The translations under genes were made by a program, and so were the position numbers. The notes beneath the pieces are model-generated. The model had not been told where the DNA came from. It was given only the letters and a program-made list of their open reading frames with translations, and ran no database searches. Below are positions 1 to 5,753 of a stretch of 7,761 nucleotides of DNA, piece by piece (position 1 is the stretch's first letter; each line of letters starts with the position of its first letter). This DNA is from an uncultured Pirellula sp. Lineage in GTDB: Bacteria; Planctomycetota; Planctomycetia; Pirellulales; Pirellulaceae. The stretch covers positions 1 through 7,761 of the forward strand of contig CAILTZ010000210.1 of assembly GCA_903837255.1 (NCBI GenBank). The letters run 5' to 3'.

Positions 1-281
1 AATCCCGTCCCGTGGGTGTCTTGGGCATCGCGGAACCCTCCCCCGCCGATTCGTCCTGCGAGCCTGCATTTGATTCCCCTGCATTCGAAGCCCAATTGCG
101 AGAGAAACTGCCAACAAGCAAGATTCTCATCTGCCGCTCGCTCAGCCAGTACGCAGAGTGCTTGTTTCGGTTTTTCAGAGAATGTGACTCGCAGGGGATT
201 CACAAGGTATACTGTCAGAGAGTTGATCGTCAGGGTTTAGGGCGAGCGATCATGGACCGCCTCGATCGCGCTGCCGAATGA
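1..281 (+). CDS. C-terminal end of a Sua5-type L-threonylcarbamoyladenylate synthase (5' partial)
   Basis: The reading frame is open from base 3 through the left edge and stops with TGA at 279-281, so this is the 3' end of a longer gene. Seen: a P-V-G-V-L-G strand near the start, a variable linker, then L-S-Q-Y-A-E-C-L-F-R-F-F-R-E-C-D and finally G-L-G-R-A-I-M-D-R-L-D-R-A-A before the stop. This order (an 'RVGVL' strand, a helix ending near 'LRELD', and a 'GLGxAixDRLxRAA' tail) matches the C-terminal Sua5 domain attached to the YrdC domain in long threonylcarbamoyl-AMP synthases. Those enzymes make threonylcarbamoyl-AMP from threonine, bicarbonate and ATP in the cytoplasm for the t6A37 modification of tRNA. 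The catalytic YrdC part lies outside the window, so its integrity cannot be judged. A GTG at 12 is in frame but is not a plausible start. Family assignment is from remembered sequence patterns. The gene converges on rph. Confidence 0.62.
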   Translation, partial: SRPVGVLGIAEPSPADSSCEPAFDSPAFEAQLREKLPTSKILICRSLSQYAECLFRFFRECDSQGIHKVYCQRVDRQGLGRAIMDRLDRAAE

Positions 282-477
282 ATTGCCGAACAATTTGCCG
301 AGAAAAATCGTTACCTAAGCCTTCTGTGAGTCGTTGCGATGCGGTGCTGGGTCCAGTTTCGAGTGCGTCTAGTGATCGGTTTAGCTACAACACTTTGGGC
401 GGGCTTGGACGCACACTCCCTGGCCCAATCGCAGCGGCTGCCTCCAACGGAAAATGATCCTCACTGCCGACGGCTAA
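282..477. other. Intergenic gap between convergent Sua5-like tail and rph
   Basis: About 196 bases separate the two convergent stops. Just after the first stop there is a short inverted repeat (AATTG at 282-ish, loop CCGAA, CAATT), too weak and without a T tract to call a terminator. I see no clear intrinsic terminator for rph on the minus strand either. A plus-strand frame opening at ATG 339 has a signal-peptide-like first 30 residues but runs into rph in antisense, and I do not call it a gene. Confidence 0.5.
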
Positions 478-1188
478 CTACCACGGCCAAGCTTTGCCTA
501 GCGACTCTTTCTGCTTGGAATGCAACTGCTCGATCCCTTGCTTGGCCAGCGCCAGGAGTTGTGCGAGTTCTTGATCGTCGAACGTCGCCTCCTCGCCGGT
601 GCCTTGGACCTCGACGAACCGCCTATTGCCTGTCATGACGACATTCATATCGACATCGGCCCGAACGTCTCTGGCGTAGTCCAAATCGAGGCTCGGTTTG
701 CCATCGACTATGCCGACGCTGATCGCGGCCACCGAATCGCGCAGCGGATACTGAGCCGCTGGAACACCTGCAAAAACGGTGTTGACCGCATCGATCAAGG
801 CGATCATGCCACCGGTGATCGCGGCGGTACGAGTCCCTCCGTCAGCTTGCAATACATCGCAGTCGATGGTCAACGAGCGCTCTCCTAGTTTTTGCAAGTC
901 GGCGATCGCGCGAAACGAGCGACCGATCAATCGCTGGATTTCGGTCGTTCGCCCGTCGACCTTTCCGCTGCGTTCTCTGGCCTTGCGCTGAGGCGTACTG
1001 CCTGGGAGCATGTTGTACTCGGCAGTGATCCAGCCTTTGCCCTTGCCCTTCATCCATTCTGGAACTTTTTCTTCTAGGCTCGCCGTGCACAGTACGACCG
1101 TATCCCCGCATTGGTAGAGCACCGACCCAGGGGTGGTTTTGGTAAACCCTCGAATGACCGAAACCGGACGTATTGTATGGATGCTCAT
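478..1188 (-). CDS. rph: Ribonuclease PH (tRNA 3'-end processing phosphorolytic exoribonuclease)
   Basis: This 236-residue cytoplasmic enzyme trims the 3' ends of precursor tRNAs by phosphorolysis, releasing nucleoside diphosphates; the family works as a hexamer. Seen along the chain: I-R-P-V near residue 6, G-S-V-L followed by G-D-T-V-V-L-C-T-A-S, G-W-I-T-A-E-Y-N-M-L-P, then G-R-T-T-E-I-Q-R-L-I-G-R-S with the phosphate-binding arginine region, C-D-V-L-Q-A-D-G-G-T-R-T-A-A-I-T-G, and D-L-D-Y followed by D-V-D-M-N-V-V-M-T with the metal-binding aspartates. All core motifs are intact and length is close to the usual ~238-250. The start is set by the ATG at 1188-1186, preceded by AAGGAAAGG (1204-1196) at 7-base spacing. 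The ATG overlaps the TGA of the upstream LamG gene, implying translational coupling. Odd: the usual N-terminal R-x-D-G-R/R-P-A-G-R stretch is missing, and in-frame codons upstream do not supply it. Confidence 0.96.
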   Translation of the reverse strand: MSIHTIRPVSVIRGFTKTTPGSVLYQCGDTVVLCTASLEEKVPEWMKGKGKGWITAEYNMLPGSTPQRKARERSGKVDGRTTEIQRLIGRSFRAIADLQKLGERSLTIDCDVLQADGGTRTAAITGGMIALIDAVNTVFAGVPAAQYPLRDSVAAISVGIVDGKPSLDLDYARDVRADVDMNVVMTGNRRFVEVQGTGEEATFDDQELAQLLALAKQGIEQLHSKQKESLGKAWPW

Positions 1189-2051
1189 TGCTTGACCTTT
1201 CCTTGAATGACCATTTTGAGTTCGTCGGCATTCAAAGGCCGATCGAAAAGGAACAACTCGTCCATATCCCCGATGTACTCGATGCCGATCATGATCGCGG
1301 TTTTAGCGGGATCCCAAGTAAACTTCATGGGCCCTTCGAGAGCTCCTTGCAATTTTCCATCCAGGAAAAGTGCCGTTCTAGCCGGTTTGTTTTCCGAGGC
1401 GTTGATTCCCTCGAAAGTGAATGCAACATGCTTCCAAGCCTCCCGCGTAAATCCAGGCTGCTTGACCGTAACCATCGGTCGTTTTTCCACCGGCCACTTT
1501 TCCCAAGCGATGTTCTCTGGGTTCCAGTACGTCAAATTGGAAAATACGCCTAATCGAAAGTCCCGTGGTAGATCCTTGTCAAAGTCGACGAACATGGCCG
1601 CATCGTTCCAAGCCCTTTCGGTGATTTGGATCGGATCGCAGTATCCAGGCTTAAGGTCTTTGTCGGCGTCCAATCTCATCCAAAAGCAAACGGTGCCGTC
1701 GATCGTCTTTTGGTAACTTGGGAGCACTTCTCCTTTGTAGCAGATCACTTTGGGAGATTTGTCCGCAAAGCGTATGCAGTCGCCGAAGACACCGGCTCCT
1801 TTGGCGATCGATACATCCGCGCGCTGGATGCCAGGGGTCCATTCTTTTCTCGCAAGAGATTCGGTCGTATAGACCCGACCGTCTCCACGTTTTACAACCG
1901 CATCGGCCGTCGAGTCAAACGACGCATGGAACGCGAGAGCCTGTCGGAGCGAAGTGGCATCAGATTCCTGAGCATTAGCGAATCGGTTGGTTTCGCCTGC
2001 TTCAACGAGGCAAATCACTCCGCATAGGAATAGTATGTATGGCCATTTCAT
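1185..2051 (-). CDS. Secreted LamG-like (concanavalin A-like jellyroll) domain protein
   Basis: A 288-residue protein if translation starts at ATG 2051. An in-frame GTG at 2138 would add 29 residues with no signal-like character, so I prefer 2051, where the protein begins with a basic residue and a hydrophobic run (Y-I-L-F-L-C-G-V-I-C-L-V) typical of a Sec signal peptide, probably cleaved near residues 18-28. The mature part shows the hallmarks of the LamG/Laminin_G_3 fold: F-H-A-S-F-D near 41, G-T-V-C-F-W-M-R near 119, W-K-H-V-A-F-T-F near 206, A-L-F-L-D-G-K near 227 and G-D-M-D-E-L-F-L-F-D-R-P-L-N-A-D-E-L near 261-278. Such domains bind carbohydrate or protein ligands; the ligand here is unknown and no catalytic motif is visible. 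It lies 98 bases after the PqaA-type gene and overlaps rph by four bases. The ribosome site is weak (AGGG about 9 bases upstream). Confidence 0.8.
   Translation of the reverse strand: MKWPYILFLCGVICLVEAGETNRFANAQESDATSLRQALAFHASFDSTADAVVKRGDGRVYTTESLARKEWTPGIQRADVSIAKGAGVFGDCIRFADKSPKVICYKGEVLPSYQKTIDGTVCFWMRLDADKDLKPGYCDPIQITERAWNDAAMFVDFDKDLPRDFRLGVFSNLTYWNPENIAWEKWPVEKRPMVTVKQPGFTREAWKHVAFTFEGINASENKPARTALFLDGKLQGALEGPMKFTWDPAKTAIMIGIEYIGDMDELFLFDRPLNADELKMVIQGKVKQ
1196..1204 (-). promoter_or_regulatory. Shine-Dalgarno site for rph inside the end of the LamG gene
   Basis: On the minus strand AAGGAAAGG ends 7 bases before the rph ATG. It lies within the last codons of the upstream gene (G-K-V-K region), so ribosomes finishing that gene reach the rph start directly. 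This supports the chosen start and coupled translation. Confidence 0.7.
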
Positions 2052-2149
2052 AACTAACAACCCTGGGGAAAAGTGACTTGCTGAAGTGTAAAAGCCATTT
2101 AGAACGCCCGAATGGACTGAGTACGAGTAACGTTGCACTGAGCAGAGAG

Positions 2150-3598
2150 TTACTTGCCCGTCTGAGTCTTTTGGCCAGCCATCTCCGGTTCGTACTTGAC
2201 CTCCGACAGTTCGATCCCTTTGAACGGAAGCACGTCGGGAGTGATTTGTACGGCGGTGGAAACCTTCAACGGGAATGGACCTCCGACATCGTAGGTCAAT
2301 TCGACGAAGCTAGCTGTCCAGCCAGCTTGTTCAGGCGGTGGTGGTGCCAAATAGTTTCCGTCGGCATCGGGTTTGAGCGTGGTGCTTTCAAAAGCAGGAC
2401 CGATCGTCTTGAGTCGGAAATCGCGCGCCGTTGGATTGTTAGCCCTCCATAGGACTACCTCGGTGGGCTTGGTCTTTGCATAGACACGGATCGACCCGTT
2501 GTCCTCGAACTTCCAAGAGTACTGAGGAGATTTCTTCCCTGCCGAGACCATGCTGAAGAAAGCCGCGATGCTTTGGACTGCGTCGGTGTTCTTTAGCCCG
2601 TGATCGGCGTTCGGAACGTACCTAAGCAGTTTCTCACCCTGAAGCTCATCGTAGTAGAACTTCGAAGAGTCGGGTACAAAGAATTGATCGCCACTGGCGT
2701 TGACGATGTACTTGGGCATCGTCAAGCGACCTCGGTAGTAGTAGGGATCGACGATCTCGTAGAGTTGTTGGAGCCTGGGGTGATCGGAGCGTTGGAGGAT
2801 CTTGTGTTGGTAGTAGTTACCGATCGCTTCGGCCCAAAAGCCGTAAACTTCCGCGTGGTTCTGAAGCGAGGACTTCGCGTTGGCCACATCGATTACGATC
2901 GGCACTATGGCTTCGATGCGGTTGTCGGCAGCTCCGGCCATCCAAGTTGTCCAGCCTCGCTTGGAGCCACCTCCAACGATGAACTTATTGACCTTACGTT
3001 TGCCGCCGGCCTCGCTCGCCGAAAACTCGGTGATGCAGTCCATGGCTCGCACAACGCTTTTGACCATTGGCAAGCGGGGTAGCCAAGTCGGATCGCCTGT
3101 TTCGAGGAATTGAGCCCAGGAGTATCCGATCAGGTCATCTTCGACGCGTGGCGTGTTGTCGTTGTGGAAAACAAGCGGTTGGTTTGGAATGTTCTTGAGC
3201 TCGGCAACCACACCACCGGTCGAAGCGGCGATCGCGCCGGTGATCGCATCCGGGCCGTTGGGCTGTGGGCTTGTATGACTCCCTCCGCCGATCATCAAAA
3301 AGACTCGGTCGGTGGTGATCTTGGCCGGGACCGTGACGACCAGCCAATGCTCCCAGAGCGGTCGATCGACCTCCTGCTCGGTTCTCCAACGCTGCGACGT
3401 GAGCCGAATAACGTGAGTGGTGAGATTTCCGGTCTGAATGGTTTCAGCGACAGACCATGCATAAGCCGCATCGGGTTTGGCGACGTACGTATCGAGCGGG
3501 GTAAGTTTGCTACCCGCAGGAGGCTCGGCATGGCCGATCGAAAACAGCGAACCTACGACACAGCTAGCTACAAAAAACAAGGAGAGGAATCGTTTCAT
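2150..3598 (-). CDS. PhoPQ-activated pathogenicity-related family protein (PqaA-type secreted alpha/beta hydrolase)
   Basis: This 482-residue protein matches the PhoPQ_related family (named after Salmonella PqaA), common in Planctomycetota. Seen: a signal peptide (basic K-R, hydrophobic F-L-S-L-F-F-V-A-S, likely cut after H-A at residue 24), then T-P-L-D-T-Y-V near 33, Y-A-W near 46, H-W-L near 84, M-I-G-G-G-S near 102, and G-G-G-S-K-R-G-W-T-T-W at 209-219. Ser212 sits in a nucleophile-elbow position (G-x-S-x-x-G). A-S-G-D-Q-F-F-V-P-D at 301-310 and N-A-D-H-G-L at 330-335 could supply the acid (Asp304 or Asp310) and His333 of a triad. Residues after ~355 form a beta-rich C-terminal region. 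Family members are usually annotated only by name and substrates are not established; I infer an exported hydrolase, possibly an esterase or peptidase. No clear Shine-Dalgarno is seen. The despite-the-name link to virulence should not be assumed here. Confidence 0.9.
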   Translation of the reverse strand: MKRFLSLFFVASCVVGSLFSIGHAEPPAGSKLTPLDTYVAKPDAAYAWSVAETIQTGNLTTHVIRLTSQRWRTEQEVDRPLWEHWLVVTVPAKITTDRVFLMIGGGSHTSPQPNGPDAITGAIAASTGGVVAELKNIPNQPLVFHNDNTPRVEDDLIGYSWAQFLETGDPTWLPRLPMVKSVVRAMDCITEFSASEAGGKRKVNKFIVGGGSKRGWTTWMAGAADNRIEAIVPIVIDVANAKSSLQNHAEVYGFWAEAIGNYYQHKILQRSDHPRLQQLYEIVDPYYYRGRLTMPKYIVNASGDQFFVPDSSKFYYDELQGEKLLRYVPNADHGLKNTDAVQSIAAFFSMVSAGKKSPQYSWKFEDNGSIRVYAKTKPTEVVLWRANNPTARDFRLKTIGPAFESTTLKPDADGNYLAPPPPEQAGWTASFVELTYDVGGPFPLKVSTAVQITPDVLPFKGIELSEVKYEPEMAGQKTQTGK

Positions 3599-3673
3599 AA
3601 GACGCTAAGTCACTTGAGGGTTTGGTGTAAAAGCAACACGAGGAAAGTACCTTGCGGAAAGGTTCGCCGCATT

Positions 3674-3712
3674 GGTTGGTTCGCTAAAAAATATCAAGGG
3701 CGGTTGGTCGCT
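3674..3712. repeat. Short imperfect direct repeat between lipoprotein and PqaA-type genes
   Basis: GGTTGGTTCGCT at 3674-3685 recurs as GGTTGGTCGCT at 3702-3712, one base shorter, separated by an A-rich spacer. The second copy touches the lipoprotein stop codon. On the minus strand the spacer gives a T-rich run, but no stem accompanies it. It could be chance or a pair of protein-binding sites. Confidence 0.35.
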
Positions 3713-4176
3713 TACTTGTTTAACTGAAATGGCGGAAGCTCCTTGGTCGAGGAGGTGATGTCGGCTTTGAGTCCAGAAGTAGCTTTCGAAGAATACTTGC
3801 CTGCCAGGAGGTCCGGGCCTGGATCTCCGAGCCCTTGCATTTTTTGAGCGGGAGTCGGTTGAACCGATGGGTCTGGCCAAGTGACGGTGACATCATAAGA
3901 GCCCTCCGGTACACCTTCTCTGGCACTGGTAGCCAATTTGAATTTACCGTTTTCATCTGTAGTAGCCGCTGGGATGAGTTTCGCCTCCTTGGCCTTCGGA
4001 TGGAAGATCAAAGTAGCCCCGTTGGCTGGCTTGCCGTCGACACTCAAACTCCCGGTGACTTGAACGAGTGGAGGACCTGCTTTGCCACATCCGGTCAGTG
4101 AACCGACCGAGGTGATCAGCAGAGCGAACAAGGTTAGGTGCGATGCGGAATGGAAAGACATGGAACGCAAAGACAT
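3712..4176 (-). CDS. Small TTR-like (carboxypeptidase regulatory-like) lipoprotein
   Basis: A 154-residue predicted lipoprotein. The start at ATG 4176 is chosen because AGGAG (4187-4183) precedes it by 6 bases; an upstream in-frame start at 4230 adds residues unlike a signal peptide, and an ATG at 4161 lacks its own site. Seen: a hydrophobic stretch around residues 14-26 ending in the lipobox L-T-G-C with Cys30 as the lipidated residue, then a prealbumin-like beta-sandwich: V-T-G-S-L-S-V-D-G-K-P-A-N-G-A-T-L-I-F near 40-58, A-T-T-D-E-N-G-K-F-K-L near 70, and P-E-G-S-Y-D-V-T-V-T-W near 90. Such proteins are very common in planctomycetes, typically next to DUF1559 genes as here. The molecular function is unknown; an envelope structural or binding role is inferred. 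The 113-base gap to the next gene holds no clear terminator, so read-through into the hydrolase gene is possible. Confidence 0.82.
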   Translation of the reverse strand: MSLRSMSFHSASHLTLFALLITSVGSLTGCGKAGPPLVQVTGSLSVDGKPANGATLIFHPKAKEAKLIPAATTDENGKFKLATSAREGVPEGSYDVTVTWPDPSVQPTPAQKMQGLGDPGPDLLAGKYSSKATSGLKADITSSTKELPPFQLNK

Positions 4177-4182
4177 GGAGGA

Positions 4183-4187
4183 CTCCT
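4183..4187 (-). promoter_or_regulatory. Shine-Dalgarno site that decides the lipoprotein start
   Basis: AGGAG on the minus strand stands 6 bases before ATG 4176. No comparable site precedes the longer alternative start at 4230, so this selects the start that places the lipobox near residue 30. Confidence 0.65.
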
Positions 4188-4248
4188 GAAAAGTAGGGAT
4201 AGCATAACAGGCTTCACAATAACATAACAAAAAAACGCTGTTCGATCG

Positions 4249-4328
4249 CTTTGGGTGATTGAGATAACCCGGAGGATTTTTTCAAAATCCGTAGGTCGAT
4301 TTCTCGGGAGATCTCCCGAATCCCAAAG
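4249..4328. repeat. Nested inverted repeats (cloverleaf-like) in the leader of the lipoprotein gene
   Basis: Three exact inverted repeats are nested in 80 bases. The outer arms are CTTTGGG (4249-4255) and CCCAAAG (4322-4328). Inside are GGATTTT (4274-4280) with AAAATCC (4284-4290) around a 3-base loop, and the 16-base perfect palindrome TCGGGAGATCTCCCGA (4304-4319). The block lies 73 bases upstream of the lipoprotein start and 55 bases beyond the DUF1559 terminator, so it would be in the promoter or 5' leader of the lipoprotein transcript. It may fold as an RNA with an outer stem and two arms, or the palindrome may be an operator for a dimeric repressor. Function is not known. Confidence 0.5.
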
Positions 4329-4382
4329 GCTTAACTTACAGCTGCCTTCGTACGAATGGCTGAGGTTCAATAACAACTACTT

Positions 4383-4418
4383 AAAAAAAGGCGAGCGACC
4401 CGGTTGGATCGCTCGCCT
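4383..4418 (-). terminator. Rho-independent terminator of the DUF1559 gene
   Basis: On the minus strand a perfect 10-bp stem (AGGCGAGCGA at 4418-4409 paired with TCGCTCGCCT at 4398-4389, loop of 10) is followed at once by seven T residues (4389-4383). It starts 40 bases after the DUF1559 stop and separates that gene from the lipoprotein gene. On the plus strand no T run follows, so it should work only for the minus strand. Confidence 0.9.
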
Positions 4419-4457
4419 AATGAGTTGGCGAATTAGGGATCTTCGACAAACCTCGAT

Positions 4458-5525
4458 CTACTCGTCGAGCGTGGCGATTTCACCACCGTTGCGGGTGATC
4501 AAAGCGGCGAAGACCGGAGTGGAGATCGTGGCTGGCAACAAGACCACCGAACCGTCGCCTCGGAGGGCTTGGACACCACTTCCGTGGAACGAGTACGGGT
4601 TATCTTGGTTGAAGACGTTGATTACAGCACAGCCAGCTGCCGACGGATTATTGCGATCGATACCCGAGAGACCACGTGGGTGGCGAGCGGTGTTCCAATC
4701 GACATACGAGGAGTTGAGCGTGAAGGCTGGAACTGGAGTCGTCGTCCAGGTGCCTTGGTAAGCTACTCCATTGAAAAAGAGCCGTTGACGTCCTGCGATT
4801 TCGATAAAGCAGATCGTGTTGGAAAGACCGTCAGTCACCGAAGCAAACTTACGCTTTGGATTCACAACGACTTCCGAATTCTCCCCACCAGCATCATCGG
4901 CACCCAACATCGAGTTGTGCGTCGTGGTGGCGGGCAATCCGGCGCAACTAGCCAGCGTACTGTGTAGACCGCGAGGAACAGCATAGTCGGTTCGAGGAAG
5001 GAAGAACGCCACGCCCGAAGGAAGGATGCCCGCTTGGTTGAAGTAGGGGCCATAATCCGATTGGGACTCTGGGGTCGACGGGCACACAAAGGATGGGACC
5101 TGCGTGGTCGCTGACGCAGGAACTTGTCCAAGCGGTGCAGGTAGATTGCGAGGATCGATCAGAGGCTTCTTGAGGTCGAAGACTTGGTAGATCGTATTGC
5201 CTTCCATGTAGGGAAGCATCAGTCCCAATGGAGCCATGCTCCTTCGTGCATCCACTGTTGCGGCAAAGAATGGGTTGCCTTGGGCTGCATAAGCATCCGT
5301 AAGTCTGAATTGGGTGCACCATGTCGGAACCCACTTGTTGGCAGACTCGTGATTTTGCACGGCCAACCCAATCTGTTTCATGTTGTTTCCACACTGCATC
5401 CGTCTTGCCGCTTCTCGAGCGGCCTGCACTGCTGGCAAAAGTAATCCGACCAAAATTCCAATGATCGCAATTACCACCAACAGCTCGACTAGCGTGAAAC
5501 CTGTTCGTCGAGAAGTTCGCTTCAT
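4458..5525 (-). CDS. DUF1559 family protein with prepilin-type N-terminal cleavage/methylation motif
   Basis: A 355-residue member of the large planctomycete DUF1559 family, resembling pseudopilins of type II secretion systems. Seen: a short basic leader (K-R-T-S-R-R-T-G), then the prepilin motif [17 protein letters not shown] at 9-25, giving predicted cleavage between Gly9 and Phe10 with Glu14 at mature position +5. The conserved [15 protein letters not shown] follows at 31-45. The globular part carries F-V-C-P-S at 146-150, T-D-G-L-S-N-T-I at 231-238 and the C-terminal [15 protein letters not shown] around 313-327, the family's H-x-G/DG signature. It is expected to be exported, processed by a prepilin peptidase and held in the membrane through its N-terminal helix; the cellular function is unknown. 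GGAGGT stands 5 bases before ATG 5525. It is transcribed alone or first, ending at its own terminator. Confidence 0.95.
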   Translation of the reverse strand: MKRTSRRTGFTLVELLVVIAIIGILVGLLLPAVQAAREAARRMQCGNNMKQIGLAVQNHESANKWVPTWCTQFRLTDAYAAQGNPFFAATVDARRSMAPLGLMLPYMEGNTIYQVFDLKKPLIDPRNLPAPLGQVPASATTQVPSFVCPSTPESQSDYGPYFNQAGILPSGVAFFLPRTDYAVPRGLHSTLASCAGLPATTTHNSMLGADDAGGENSEVVVNPKRKFASVTDGLSNTICFIEIAGRQRLFFNGVAYQGTWTTTPVPAFTLNSSYVDWNTARHPRGLSGIDRNNPSAAGCAVINVFNQDNPYSFHGSGVQALRGDGSVVLLPATISTPVFAALITRNGGEIATLDE

Positions 5526-5530
5526 TACCC

Positions 5531-5536
5531 ACCTCC
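5531..5536 (-). promoter_or_regulatory. Strong Shine-Dalgarno site for the DUF1559 gene
   Basis: GGAGGT on the minus strand with a 5-base spacer to ATG 5525 is the best ribosome site in the window and suggests high translation, in contrast to the weak sites of the hydrolase and LamG genes. Confidence 0.75.
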
Positions 5537-5605
5537 GAAAGAGATAAAAGGAGACCTAAAAACCAGACAAGGGGGGATCATTCCCCGTAGCAGTTACTGT
5601 AAGAT

Positions 5606-5676
5606 GGAAAATCTGGTGAGTCTACTAGGCTCTTTTCATTTTATTGGCAGGTAGTCGGAAATTTACCAGATTTTTC
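5606..5676. repeat. Long-armed inverted repeat between divergent DUF1559 and C45 genes
   Basis: AAAATCTGGT (5608-5617) has an exact reverse complement ACCAGATTTT at 5665-5674, and pairing extends outward through a G-T wobble to a G-C pair (5606 with 5676). The arms are 47 bases apart, and the second is followed by T-rich sequence. The repeat sits in the 228-base gap holding both divergent promoters. It could be paired regulator half-sites or an RNA stem in the C45 leader. A further small hairpin, GGGGA/TCCCC with a 4-base loop, lies near 5575-5587. No convincing -35/-10 boxes were identified. Confidence 0.5.
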
Positions 5677-5753
5677 TTCGTCTCTAAGTTTCATGCGTAG
5701 AAACCCATGCGATGAGCCTTAGGTTCTAACAACGTTTTCAAAGGGAAAAGCAA

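Noticed and set aside
282..300. AATTG/CAATT inverted repeat after the Sua5-like stop as a terminator
   Set aside because: Only a 5-bp AT-rich stem with no T tract after it on the plus strand.
339..638. Plus-strand 99-residue frame with a signal-peptide-like start (V-I-G-L-A-T-T-L-W-A-G-L)
   Set aside because: From base 478 it runs antisense through rph, its later residues are arginine- and proline-rich with no family resemblance, and there is no clear ribosome site. It is most likely a chance frame.
2052..2138. Upstream GTG start extending the LamG protein by 29 residues
   Set aside because: The extra residues are not signal-like and would bury the hydrophobic signal sequence at residues 30-45; ATG 2051 gives a normal exported protein.
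2150..3598. A virulence function suggested by the name PhoPQ-activated pathogenicity-related protein
   Set aside because: The name comes from a Salmonella member. The family is widespread in free-living planctomycetes and nothing else in the window points to pathogenicity.
4134..4376. Minus-strand 80-residue frame covering the leader of the lipoprotein gene
   Set aside because: It overlaps the lipoprotein start in another frame, crosses the inverted-repeat block, and has no recognisable composition, domain or ribosome site.
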